Assembly (NCBI GenBank): GCA_964448245.1
Contig: CAYUWF010000119.1
Span: 1 to 6,505 of the forward strand
DNA length: 6,505 bases
Reading direction: 5' to 3'
Source: DATEVL01 sp964448245
GTDB taxonomy: Bacteria; Chloroflexota; Anaerolineae; Anaerolineales; E44-bin32
Shown here: piece after piece, positions 1-5,425 of the stretch
Layout of the letters: each line of letters begins with the position of its first letter
How positions within the stretch are numbered: position 1 is the first letter of the stretch
Notes under the pieces: model-generated
The model's input: only the letters and a program-made list of their open reading frames with translations
What the model was told of the DNA's origin: nothing
Databases searched by the model: none
Made by a program: the position numbers and the translations under genes

Positions 1-30
1 TCAATAACTGGAGTTCACCCGATTTGGTAC

Positions 31-55
31 CCGGGTTCAAATCCCGCCGTCCCGA
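31..55 (+). other. tRNA 3'-end-like segment, probable att core
   Basis: The segment contains the T-loop signature GTTCAAATC flanked by a T stem (GGG/CCC plus C-G) and a seven-base 3' acceptor strand ending in the discriminator A at 55, with no encoded CCA. The preceding 30 bases do not fold as the rest of a tRNA: the expected anticodon stem does not pair. I therefore read this as a displaced tRNA 3' fragment rather than an intact gene. A recombinase gene follows just downstream, which is the usual layout of an attachment site for a tRNA-targeting tyrosine recombinase. A type II tRNA with an odd variable arm, whose 5' half lies outside the window, is not fully excluded. Confidence 0.5.
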
Positions 56-69
56 TAGGTTACAAAGTT

Positions 70-93
70 GGGGTGCTGTTTGGGGTGCCGTTT
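70..93 (+). repeat. Tandem 12-bp direct repeat, possible recombinase arm sites
   Basis: GGGGTGCTGTTT (70-81) is followed directly by GGGGTGCCGTTT (82-93), with one mismatch. The pair lies between the tRNA-like att segment and the stop codon of the recombinase remnant. Short direct repeats in this position often serve as arm-type binding sites for tyrosine recombinases, so that role is inferred. No coding potential is seen here. Confidence 0.4.
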
Positions 94-100
94 CTCGGGC

Positions 101-790
101 CTATGAGGTTCCTGAAGCGACTTCCCGGAGTTTGCGCTCCTCGCTCATGACGGCGAGGAGCGTTTCGTTATCGGGCTGCTGGTAGCATTTCAACAGCGTT
201 TCGGTATCCAGCCAGCCACCGGCTGCGGCCACGTCCTTCAATGAGTGCCCCTTCCGCTCGGTTGCCCATTTCCGGCGATAGGGGTGCCACAGCCCGCCTT
301 CCAGCTTCGGAAGTTTCGCGGCGCTCTCCGCTACACTCAGCCACTTATCGAAGAGATGCCGGTCCATCGGCTGATCGGGGTTCCGTTCGGCGGCGAAAAG
401 CCACCCTACGATTGCACCAAGCTCGCGCCGAAACCGCTTCAGCTCTCGGAGTAGGCCCGGAGGGATCGGAACCACCCATTCCTTCCGCTTCTTGTCCGCC
501 TCCGCGCGCCACCGAATGCTTGCCCGCTGAAAATCGATGTCCTCCCAGCGAAGTTGCCGAATCGAACCAAGACGGCGCCCGGGGGCCTCGGCTAATACCA
601 GAGCCAGCTCTATCCGTGTCCACCGAATACGCTCTGTTTCGGATTCGGTGCTAGCTCCTAAAGCTTGTATCGCCGCGCGGGTTTTCTGAAACCGTTCCCA
701 CGTTGCGACCGGCCGCATCGGATTGAGTTGCCGGACCCGCCGTACTCCTGCCAGAGGATTGTGTTCCAACCAGCGTCCTCCGCCAGGCAT
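101..790 (-). pseudogene. Tyrosine recombinase (phage/island integrase), N-terminally truncated
   Basis: This is the C-terminal catalytic domain of a tyrosine site-specific recombinase. Visible catalytic residues are the first Arg in GRRLGSI (codon near 572-574), a beta-hairpin Lys in the KKRK segment, HPYR as the HxxR box, Trp in GGWLDTET at the usual His/Trp position, and the nucleophile Tyr in KCYQQ (codon 182-184). Recognisable family sequence begins near GGGRWLEHNPLAGV at about 790. Upstream of that, the frame continues to 940 only as an out-of-frame read of the neighbouring membrane-protein gene. The N-terminal SAM-like DNA-binding domain and the true start are therefore missing, and no plausible start or ribosome site is seen at the junction. 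It lacks integron-integrase features and is not IntI. It lies beside a tRNA-like att segment and was probably the integrase of an element inserted there. It is likely inactive. Confidence 0.8.
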
Positions 791-1271
791 CCGAACCGTA
801 GTGCCGGCGGCCCCGCAGGAAGAAGGCGATCCCGACGACCCACAGGGCGCCTTCCCCGAGCAACGTCCCCGGGATCGAGTGCCAGAGTCCGAGGCCGAGC
901 CGCAGGGAGCTGCCCGGCCAGAGCGGCACGTCGGGAGCATGGCTGAGGAAATCGAGGACCCAATGGCTGAGCACCAAGGCCACGAGCAGCGGGCCGGCGC
1001 TGGGCGATAGCCCGCGCCAGCGAGCGAGGGTGGTCAGCAGGATCCCCCAGGCCAGGAGCATCACCAGGCTGTGGGACCAGGGGTAGGACTCGAAGACCAA
1101 GGGGCTGAAGGCGGTGGCTCCGGGGCTGATCCGGACCTGCTCGAGGCCGGCGAGCAGGAAGACGGGCCACACGAGCTCGGCCATGGTGACGGCTGCCACG
1201 AGCCAACTAAGCGGCATGTCTGGAGCCTTACGCTTGGCCGCGAAGGCGAGGGCGAGGTGGCCGACGAACAT
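651..1271 (-). CDS. Integral membrane protein, metal-dependent-hydrolase-like (DUF457/YdjM type), 3' end replaced
   Basis: I chose the ATG at 1271 (MFVGHLALAF) because AAGGA precedes it by seven bases. The open frame extends to 1319 without such support. About four hydrophobic segments are visible: residues 23-43, 66-85, 92-109 and 135-154. Conserved polar motifs are GHLALAF, SYPWSHSL and SHWVLDFLSHAPD, giving the His-x3-Asp-x3-His pattern seen in YdjM/DUF457-like putative membrane hydrolases. The catalytic role is unproven. Family-like sequence stops around residue 158-162 (about 790). The rest, to the stop at 651, is an out-of-frame read of the recombinase remnant, so the natural C-terminus and probably the cassette's own attC are gone. 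The start lies about 35 bases after a candidate attC end, which suggests this was a cassette gene. Family assignment is moderate; truncation is well supported. Confidence 0.65.
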   Translation of the reverse strand: MFVGHLALAFAAKRKAPDMPLSWLVAAVTMAELVWPVFLLAGLEQVRISPGATAFSPLVFESYPWSHSLVMLLAWGILLTTLARWRGLSPSAGPLLVALVLSHWVLDFLSHAPDVPLWPGSSLRLGLGLWHSIPGTLLGEGALWVVGIAFFLRGRRHYGSDAWRRTLVGTQSSGRSTAGPATQSDAAGRNVGTVSENPRGDTSFRS

Positions 1272-1313
1272 GCTGGGTTCCTTCGCAAAGAGAGGGCGAT
1301 CGGCAACCGCTGC

Positions 1314-1460
1314 GGTCAACGAAGAGCGTTAAGCTGTAGCGCTCAGCTGCACCGGTGCAGCGGCTGCACCGAAGCCGAAGAGGTACGATGCTCAATTGGC
1401 AACGCCACGTGAGCTGGGGACAACCCCGCGGCGTGCTGGCAGTTCAAAGCGTAGTTAAAC
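1314..1460 (-). repeat. Candidate integron attC site (small Cys/His cassette)
   Basis: Read on the minus strand, the segment starts with GTTTAAC, which fits RYYYAAC. It ends with GTTGACC, close to GTTRRRY, and the two boxes can pair at six of seven positions including a wobble. Inner arms GCTTTGAACTG (1450-1440) and CAGCTTAACGC (1336-1326) pair at 8 of 11 positions. The 3' arm closely matches the attC at 3561-3660 (GCTTAACGCTCTTCGTTG versus GCTTAACGCTATTCGTTG). The long central part includes a GGGG/CCCC hairpin (1416-1427) and a 16-bp perfect palindrome (1346-1361). It begins 27 bases after the TGA at 1487-1489, the normal position for an attC. At about 147 bp it is long for the class. Confidence 0.5.
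1346..1361. repeat. 16-bp perfect palindrome
   Basis: GCTGCACC is followed directly by its complement GGTGCAGC. It lies about 75 bases upstream of the membrane-protein start and inside the variable part of the candidate attC. It could be a cruciform arm of that site or an operator; the sequence alone does not decide. Confidence 0.5.
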
Positions 1461-1486
1461 GCCACCGTGCCTAGACCAGTGGGGCC

Positions 1487-1621
1487 TCACGAAGGCTTAC
1501 GACGGCGACGCGCACGCACGGTGCGTCGGTTGCCCTTCCATCAGAGGGGGCAGCCTGCGGGCCCGCGATACTTATGACCACGAGAGCACGTCTTCCAGCC
1601 GCCACGATTGGCCTTCGGCAT
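1487..1621 (-). CDS. Very small Cys/His (zinc-ribbon-like) protein with in-frame TGA
   Basis: The ATG at 1621 is preceded by GGAGG with a five-base spacer, a strong ribosome-binding site. The peptide begins MPKANRGGWKTCSRGH and has Cys12, His16 and Cys24. It resembles short proteins known to me only as hypothetical, with a CxxGH motif followed by a CPxC motif and a basic tail. Here codon 27 (1541-1543), where the second Cys of CPxC is expected, is TGA. Beyond it the frame continues WKGNRRTVRARRRRKPS to a second TGA at 1487-1489. The Trp and the basic tail fit the family. The candidate attC starts 27 bases after the second TGA, suggesting that is the ancestral stop. Options are a nonsense mutation, a sequencing error, or recoding as selenocysteine. 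Translation stopping at the first TGA gives 26 residues. Function unknown; metal binding is inferred. Confidence 0.6.
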
Positions 1622-1650
1622 TCGACCCTCCAGGAGCTACAGCGGTGCTG

Positions 1651-1677
1651 GCTAACGGATTGCCGCTCAGCCGACGG
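1651..1677 (-). repeat. Possible attC 3'-arm remnant abutting the IS fragment
   Basis: On the minus strand this reads CGGCTGAGCGGC, a short spacer, then CCGTTAGCC. That is the form of an attC 3' arm with its R' box (G|TTAGCC, one position off the strict GTTRRRY). The Cys/His cassette gene begins about 30 bases further on, as expected after a cassette boundary. The matching 5' arm is absent; IS-like sequence starts directly on its other side. The call is therefore tentative. Confidence 0.35.
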
Positions 1678-1678
1678 G

Positions 1679-2028
1679 TACAACCTGGGTACATAGGTGA
1701 CAGCTGTCCGGGCACATGGGTGACACTTCTCCTGCCCCCCGTAGGAGGAGAAGGGATGCCCTGGCTGGAGACCGATCCCGTGCTCGAACGACACCATTTT
1801 GCCCAGGACCTCGACAGTGGCCAGTGGACGATGACCGAGCTGTGCCTGCGCTACGGCGTCAGCCGGAACACCGGCTACAAGTGGCTCGACCGCTACCGGC
1901 AGAGCGGGCCGCGGGGGCTGTACGATCACAGCCGCGCTCCGCGATCCTGCCCGCACCAAACCCCGGCCGACGTCATCGCGTGCGTCCTCGAGGAACACAC
2001 CCGGTTTGGCTGGGGCGCCCGCAAGACG
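1679..2028 (+). mobile_element. IS481-family-like insertion sequence, left end only
   Basis: The segment comprises a terminal region and the first quarter or so of a transposase gene. The terminal region carries two copies of ACATRGGTGACA (1691-1702 and 1714-1725), 23 bases apart, consistent with repeated transposase-binding sites at an IS end. The exact left terminus cannot be fixed without a complete relative. The element stops abruptly at about 2028, where the sequence changes to GCTAACGGA and the cassette region resumes. The right part, including the DDE catalytic domain and right inverted repeat, is missing. The same GCTAACGGA nonamer occurs just left of the element at 1651-1659. The fragment is on the strand opposite to all cassette genes. 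Confidence 0.65.
1756..2028 (+). pseudogene. IS481-like transposase, N-terminal fragment
   Basis: The ATG at 1756 (MPWLETDPVLERHHF) is preceded by AGGAGG at 1743-1748 with a seven-base spacer. About 91 residues of genuine transposase remain. Residues 25-48 form a helix-turn-helix (TMTELCLRYGVSRNTGYKWL) typical of IS481-type transposases. A linker reading GLYDHSRAPRSCPH and a FGWGARK motif follow; in complete relatives these precede the rve/DDE core. After Lys90-Thr91 the frame passes into unrelated sequence and stops near 2067. The DDE domain is absent, so it cannot transpose by itself. The remaining N-terminal part could in principle still bind IS ends. Confidence 0.75.
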
Positions 2029-2037
2029 CTAACGGAA
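2029..2037 (-). repeat. GCTAACGGA box at the IS truncation point
   Basis: This is an exact second copy of the nonamer at 1651-1659. Read on the minus strand it is TCCGTTAGC, attC-like with a G|TTAGC cleavage motif. It coincides with the point where transposase homology stops. Further to the right both copies are followed by related sequence (TCAGCCGA at 1667-1674 and 2052-2059). I see no matching 5' attC arm near this copy, so it is reported as a repeat rather than a full site. Confidence 0.45.
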
Positions 2038-2051
2038 CCGACCCCGCGCCG

Positions 2052-2630
2052 TCAGCCGATCCCATAGATCAAGCTCAAGCGCCCACCTTGAAGCTGCTGA
2101 ACCTTCCGAAGTTCAAGCCCACGACGACGTTCCGTTGTTGCAAAGAGCGCCTTCCCTTTACCGGCGATCAGCGGATAAACAATAAGCCGGAGTTCATCCA
2201 CCAGCCCGGCCTCGATAAGGCTCGCCGTAATTCGAGCACCCCCCATGAGATAAAGGTCCTTGCCGGGTTGCTGCTTAAGGGCAGCAAGTTCCTCGAGTCC
2301 CCGGATGAATCTCGTCTTTGGCCAGAGCGCCGAAGTCAGGGTGTTCGACAGCACATAATGCGGGGTCTGCGCGGCGAAGCGGGCCCATTTGACCTCGTCC
2401 GGCTTCGGCAACTTGCCAGTCATCGGGAGGGGCTTGTCCGGCTCATTATTCTGTATCGCGGTCCAATACTGCTCGTAGCCGGGGTACATGCCTCCCCCAA
2501 GCAGACATGCGTCTATTTGCGGCATCAGGCCGTAGTCCTCCGACCACGCTTCTACCCAATCCGCGTAGCCCTCAGGTCCCTCAATCTTCCCATCAACAGA
2601 AATCTTCATCCCAGCAATCAACTTCCGCAT
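2052..2630 (-). CDS. RibD C-terminal / dihydrofolate reductase family protein
   Basis: This 192-residue protein has the alpha/beta fold of the RibD_C (DHFR-like) family, which binds NADPH. The substrate of stand-alone members is generally unknown. Visible motifs are SVDGKI (11-16), GGGMYPGY (45-52), LYLMGGARITASLIEAGLVD (127-145 region, the cofactor-binding Gly-Gly plus the VDEL helix), LIVYPLIAGKGKALF (149-163) and the closing beta hairpin. Length is normal and the protein looks complete. The ATG at 2630 follows a near-perfect AAGGAGG with a five-base spacer. The gene lies 66 bases after the stop of an orphan coding remnant and has no recognisable attC of its own; only a GTTAGC box at 2029 follows. 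Its GC content is visibly lower than that of its RibD_C neighbour, which suggests a separate origin. It is not a trimethoprim-resistance DHFR of the dfrA or dfrB type. Confidence 0.88.
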   Translation of the reverse strand: MRKLIAGMKISVDGKIEGPEGYADWVEAWSEDYGLMPQIDACLLGGGMYPGYEQYWTAIQNNEPDKPLPMTGKLPKPDEVKWARFAAQTPHYVLSNTLTSALWPKTRFIRGLEELAALKQQPGKDLYLMGGARITASLIEAGLVDELRLIVYPLIAGKGKALFATTERRRGLELRKVQQLQGGRLSLIYGIG

Positions 2631-2696
2631 GGCAACCTCCTTTTTGCTTGCTTCACCGTACTCCAGCTCATCATGCTATCGATGTCGGCTGCCGCG

Positions 2697-2786
2697 CTAC
2701 TTGTCGAAGACGTCGTTGGCGCCCTCGCGTGTGAACGTCTCACCGAGCTGAAGCTCACCGCCGGGCGAGAAAGGGTGTGGGGTCCG
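2697..2786 (-). pseudogene. Orphan C-terminal coding remnant
   Basis: Directly behind the stop of the upstream RibD_C gene, in a different frame, about 29 codons read PHPFSPGGELQLGETFTR followed by EGANDVFDK and a TAG at 2697-2699. The last 25 codons have strongly GC-biased third positions, typical of real coding sequence in high-GC genomes. There is no start codon or ribosome site. I read it as the tail of a lost gene joined to the upstream cassette by a deletion that also removed that cassette's attC. I do not recognise the family. A GAGC/GCTC hairpin lies within it at about 2745-2756. Confidence 0.4.
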
Positions 2787-2787
2787 A

Positions 2788-3384
2788 CTACGCCTTGCGT
2801 ACTGGGTAGCGCAGGTGTGTAACGCCGACGCCTCGGATCACCGTCGGGTTCCCAAGGACGACTGGCCTGCCGGCGAGGCGGTCGAAGAGTCGAACTCCGG
2901 AGCCAAGAAGAACCGCTGCGATGTCGACGTGGATTTCGTCGAGGAGCCCAGCATTCAGGCATTGCTGGATGGTGTTGGCGCCGTGGACGCCAACGGACTT
3001 CCCGGCGGCGGCGGTTTTGGCTTGGTTCACGGCGCTTTCGATGCCGTCGATCACGAAGTGTACAGTCGAGTTGGGTCGCGGCCATCCGGCGGGGACGTGG
3101 TGGGTAAGTACGAATGCTGGTCCCCAAGCGTGGTTTCCGCCCCAGCCTTGGGCGACGTCGAAGGTGCGTCGGCCGGTGAGCACGGCACCAAGTCCGGACG
3201 TGAGACCGCGAAGGTGCTCGGCGCTCGGCCCGGACACCTTGAACGTCATGGGGTCCGACCCTCCGGTGTGGATTTCGACGTCCCCCGAGGTGAAGTACCA
3301 GTCGAACACTTCGGCCACGCCATCGTTGAGGTCGGCGACGTAGCCGTCGAGCGACATGGACATGATTGCGACAACCTTCGACAT
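2788..3384 (-). CDS. RibD C-terminal / dihydrofolate reductase family protein
   Basis: This 198-residue RibD_C-family reductase-like protein has SMSLDGYVADLNDGV (9-23), GLGAVLTGRRTFDVAQGW (64-81), VHGANTIQQCLNAGLLDEIH (133-152), LLGSGVRLFDRL (159-170) and a terminal VTHLRYPV strand, covering the complete fold. The ATG at 3384 follows AAAGGAG with a six-base spacer. The actual reaction of such stand-alone NADPH-dependent proteins is mostly unknown. It is more GC-rich than the other RibD_C protein and only distantly similar to it, so the pair is unlikely to be a recent tandem duplication. A 30-codon ORF with its own strong ribosome site lies between the preceding attC and this gene. No attC follows; instead a foreign coding tail begins at its stop codon. 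Confidence 0.88.
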   Translation of the reverse strand: MSKVVAIMSMSLDGYVADLNDGVAEVFDWYFTSGDVEIHTGGSDPMTFKVSGPSAEHLRGLTSGLGAVLTGRRTFDVAQGWGGNHAWGPAFVLTHHVPAGWPRPNSTVHFVIDGIESAVNQAKTAAAGKSVGVHGANTIQQCLNAGLLDEIHVDIAAVLLGSGVRLFDRLAGRPVVLGNPTVIRGVGVTHLRYPVRKA

Positions 3385-3446
3385 TGCGCGCTCCTTTCGA
3401 GGGATGGAGACTGCGTTCAGGGGATCGCACGGTTACTACGAAAGTT

Positions 3447-3539
3447 TCAGTGGTCGGCGACCTCAGCGGAGCGTAGGAAATTCGAGCGAGATTTCCAAGC
3501 AGAACGGATGGCAGGTTTGGTGCGCGGATTTCCGAACAT
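3447..3539 (-). CDS. Short upstream ORF (30 aa) after the attC site
   Basis: The ATG at 3539 is preceded by CCGGGAGGACA, a strong Shine-Dalgarno with a six-base spacer. It starts only 21 bases after the GTTGGGC end of the methyltransferase attC. The peptide (MFGNPRTKPAIRSAWKSRSN and ten more residues) has no recognisable domain and ends in TGA at 3447, 62 bases before the RibD_C start. It may be a leader peptide that brings ribosomes to the new cassette, a tiny gene of its own, or a remnant. The 5' leader closely resembles that of the short ORF at 5422-5493. Confidence 0.4.
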   Translation of the reverse strand: MFGNPRTKPAIRSAWKSRSNFLRSAEVADH

Positions 3540-3560
3540 CGCTGTCCTCCCGGATCGTCC
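3540..3560 (-). promoter_or_regulatory. Post-attC leader with strong ribosome-binding site
   Basis: Immediately after the attC end, the minus strand reads GGACGATCCGGGAGGACAGCG and then ATG. The 11-base core CCGGGAGGACA is identical to the leader at 5494-5516, and both follow GTTGGGC directly. This indicates a shared cassette entry module that supplies a translation start. Confidence 0.5.
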
Positions 3561-3660
3561 GCCCAACGAATAGCGTTAAGCGGCGGCGTGCTAGACCCGC
3601 ACGCGTCCTAGCGCACTCCCGCGACTGCGAGTGCGCATAGCTTCAACCGGACTACAGGGG
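3561..3660 (-). repeat. Integron attC site (methyltransferase cassette)
   Basis: On the minus strand the 3' half is GCTTAACGC, a short spacer, then GTTGGGC (3567-3561), an exact GTTRRRY box. The 5' inner arm GTTGAAGC (3647-3640) pairs with GCTTAAC, leaving one unpaired base, which is a hallmark of attC recognition. The outer 5' box is degenerate (near 3653-3660). The variable centre contains two perfect hairpins, GCGCACTC/GAGTGCGC (3611-3618 with 3629-3636) and CGTGC/GCACG (3587-3591 with 3599-3603). The methyltransferase stop codon lies between these hairpins, so the site overlaps the gene's 3' end. Confidence 0.7.
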
Positions 3661-4396
3661 AGTGGGACGTCCCCACGGCCTCGGCCAGGCGACACCGGAT
3701 CGCCTCGCGCGTGCTCTCGGTCAGGCCGGTTAAGTAGCTGGCGAGGGAGCCTTGACGGGCGTCTAGTGCACTCCAGTAGTCGGCGAAAGCACCGAACTGC
3801 GCGACGGCGACCAGACGCGTTGACCGAATGTGCCGGAGTCCATGCCGAGCAACTAGGTCCGCGAGCGCGTTCACGTTGCAGATCGGAAACCTGATGGCCG
3901 GATCGTGAGCCTCAGCGGACTCGTCAACCGCCTTCGCGACATCCCAGAAGCGGCGCACCAGCTCGTACTCCCCGGCGTAGTCCCAGACATACGCGGCGAT
4001 CAGACCGCCTGGCTTCGCCACCCGACACTGTTCGGCGATCGCCCGATCGGCATCTAGGAAATTGAGCAGTAGTCCTGAGACTACAACATCACATGAGCTC
4101 GCTTGATATGGCAACGCCGTCGCGTTCCCGACTTCGAAGGTGACCCGTGGATCGGTCAGCGCCCTCCGCGCCGCCCTGAGGTAGGGTTGGGCCGCGTCGA
4201 TGGACTGCACGGAAAGCGCGTCGCCAAGCCGAAGCACAGCCTCCGTGAGGGCGCCAGTGCCGCATCCGACGTCGAGCCAGTGATGGCCGCGCGGCGCGGA
4301 CAGCCACGTTAGAAACGATGGCGCGAGAAGTCGGCTCCACCGGCCAACATAGGACTCATAGCCATCCGGGTCAGACCAGGCCGTACTGACGGTCAA
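3608..4396 (-). CDS. Class I SAM-dependent methyltransferase
   Basis: This 262-residue cytosolic class I methyltransferase has motif I LDVGCGTG (41-48), an acidic residue after strand 2 (Asp67 in SIDAAQPYL), the GNATALPY turn (90-97), strand 4 CDVVVSGLLLNFL (102-114) and the VAKPGG loop (126-131). These form the S-adenosylmethionine pocket. The substrate is not predictable from the sequence. The start is TTG at 4396, with GAGG five to six bases upstream; no better ATG is in frame nearby. The last dozen or so residues (from about VVRLKLCALAV) are encoded by the attC arms, so the C-terminus may have been reshaped when the gene became a cassette, although a hydrophobic Ala/Val strand is usual at the end of this family. 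The gene starts about 34 bases after the preceding attC, a standard cassette layout. Confidence 0.87.
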   Translation of the reverse strand: MTVSTAWSDPDGYESYVGRWSRLLAPSFLTWLSAPRGHHWLDVGCGTGALTEAVLRLGDALSVQSIDAAQPYLRAARRALTDPRVTFEVGNATALPYQASSCDVVVSGLLLNFLDADRAIAEQCRVAKPGGLIAAYVWDYAGEYELVRRFWDVAKAVDESAEAHDPAIRFPICNVNALADLVARHGLRHIRSTRLVAVAQFGAFADYWSALDARQGSLASYLTGLTESTREAIRCRLAEAVGTSHSPVVRLKLCALAVAGVR

Positions 4397-4429
4397 GCGC
4401 CCTCAGAGAATGCTGGTACGTGTGGTGGT

Positions 4430-4498
4430 CCCGTTACGGTCGTCTCAAGCGTCGCCGAGTGCCCCGCAATCGGCGCAGCTCCAAGCCTCGCGCTAGGG
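4430..4498 (-). repeat. Degenerate integron attC site (esterase cassette)
   Basis: On the minus strand the segment starts CCCTAGC, overlapping the esterase stop codon, and ends GTAACGGG, a decayed GTTRRRY. Inner arms GGAGCTGCGCCGA and TCGGCGACGCTTG pair at 9 of 13 positions, including a perfect CGCCGA/TCGGCG stem (4453-4458 with 4470-4475) around an 11-base loop. Size (69 bp) and position between two minus-strand genes fit attC. Both terminal boxes deviate from consensus, so it may be poorly active. Confidence 0.5.
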
Positions 4499-5425
4499 CG
4501 AGATTGCTCTAAGCTCCTGTGCAATGTCTTCGATCAGGGTCTTGCCTTGTTTCAAAGCTCCCGCCATCTGTAAAAAGCCATGTATTGCCCCAAGATACCG
4601 CTTCATCTTCACCGCCACCCCGGCGTGGATCAATGCTCGACCATAGGCCTCACCCTCATCCCGTAACGGATCAAACTCGGCAGTAGCGATAACCGCCGCT
4701 GGCAAGCCGCTGAAGTCGTTGGCCGACAATGGCGACAGGCGTGGGTCTGTCTTCTCTACTGAGGCGCTCATGTATTGGCCAAAGTACCATTCTATCTTCT
4801 CGCGCGTGAACCCATAGCCCGTGGCGAATTCTGACACCGACGGTTGGCTACACGTTGCATCAAGCATGGGGTAAATCAGGATTTGAGCCTCTAGCTCAAA
4901 TGCGCTGCGTTGCTTGTTCAATTGCGAAATGACGGCGGCCAGGTTCCCTCCGGAACTATCGCCGCCGATGACTGTCACCTCAGGGTTCCCGCCGAGCTTC
5001 GCCGCATTCTTGACGATCCACTCCGACGCCATGAACGCATCCTCGACAGCGGTCGGGAACTTGCTCTCCGGCGCGAGACGGTAGTGGATAGCGCAGACCA
5101 GGTAGCCGGAACGATTCGAGATAGCCCGGATGGGTGATTCGTAGCTCTCCGGGCCAACGACAAAGCCGCCCCCATGAAGGTAAATCAATATCGGGAGGGG
5201 CCCCTCGCTGGCGTGGGGCTGATATACCTTGACTGGAACCTCGTGCGAGCGATATCGAGCAGCAACCTCCCACACACGGGCCATTTGTTCCGGCGGCTCT
5301 TGTAGCGCCTCCACACTTCTGTCTATGATGCGTACATAGTCTGGCGTGCGTTGGCTTACCGGTAGACCTGGCTCTCTGGCCCACTCTTCGAGCAATGCTC
5401 TTGCCTTTGGATCGAGAATGCTCAT
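4493..5425 (-). CDS. Alpha/beta-hydrolase, family IV (hormone-sensitive-lipase-like) esterase
   Basis: This 310-residue carboxylesterase probably hydrolyses short-chain acyl esters. The HGGGF oxyanion motif (84-88) is diagnostic of family IV/HSL esterases. The nucleophile is Ser157 in GDSSGGN (155-161). Asp252 in AEFDPLRDE and His282 in AIHGFL complete the triad, and YRLAPE (115-120) is also conserved. The N-terminal cap helices are present and the protein looks complete; there is no signal peptide. I chose the ATG at 5425 (MSILDPKAR) over the in-frame ATG at 5476 because family homology starts there and because a 23-codon ORF with a strong ribosome site ends in TGA overlapping this ATG, pointing to coupled translation. 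The 5425 start has no good Shine-Dalgarno of its own. Base composition is noticeably less GC-rich than in flanking cassettes, suggesting a different donor. Confidence 0.92.
   Translation of the reverse strand: MSILDPKARALLEEWAREPGLPVSQRTPDYVRIIDRSVEALQEPPEQMARVWEVAARYRSHEVPVKVYQPHASEGPLPILIYLHGGGFVVGPESYESPIRAISNRSGYLVCAIHYRLAPESKFPTAVEDAFMASEWIVKNAAKLGGNPEVTVIGGDSSGGNLAAVISQLNKQRSAFELEAQILIYPMLDATCSQPSVSEFATGYGFTREKIEWYFGQYMSASVEKTDPRLSPLSANDFSGLPAAVIATAEFDPLRDEGEAYGRALIHAGVAVKMKRYLGAIHGFLQMAGALKQGKTLIEDIAQELRAISP

Noticed and set aside
101..790. Recombinase remnant as the integron integrase IntI
   Set aside because: Only a phage/island-type catalytic domain is visible, with no IntI-specific extra patch. 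It lies at the distal (left) end of the array, beside a tRNA-like att segment.
1471..1998. Minus-strand frame of 175 codons across the IS
   Set aside because: Most is antisense to the transposase fragment. The real minus-strand coding in this stretch is the short Cys/His gene in another frame.
1716..2822. Long plus-strand open frame (368 codons)
   Set aside because: It runs out of frame through the transposase fragment and antisense to a clear RibD_C gene. There is no family resemblance and composition is shadow-like.
2052..3384. RibD_C proteins as trimethoprim-resistance dihydrofolate reductases of integrons
   Set aside because: Sequence motifs match the RibD C-terminal family, not the dfrA or dfrB families. 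No resistance inference is justified.
2618..3430. Long Arg-rich minus-strand frame overlapping the RibD_C gene
   Set aside because: Arg/Pro/Ser-rich shadow of the high-GC gene in another frame.
2815..3573. Plus-strand open frame (252 codons) opposite the second RibD_C gene
   Set aside because: It is antisense to a gene with full family motifs and a good ribosome site. The peptide is low-complexity Gly/Val/Asp with no domain.
3601..3640. Rho-independent terminator after the methyltransferase
   Set aside because: The GCGCACTC hairpin has no T-run and is better explained as part of the attC variable structure.
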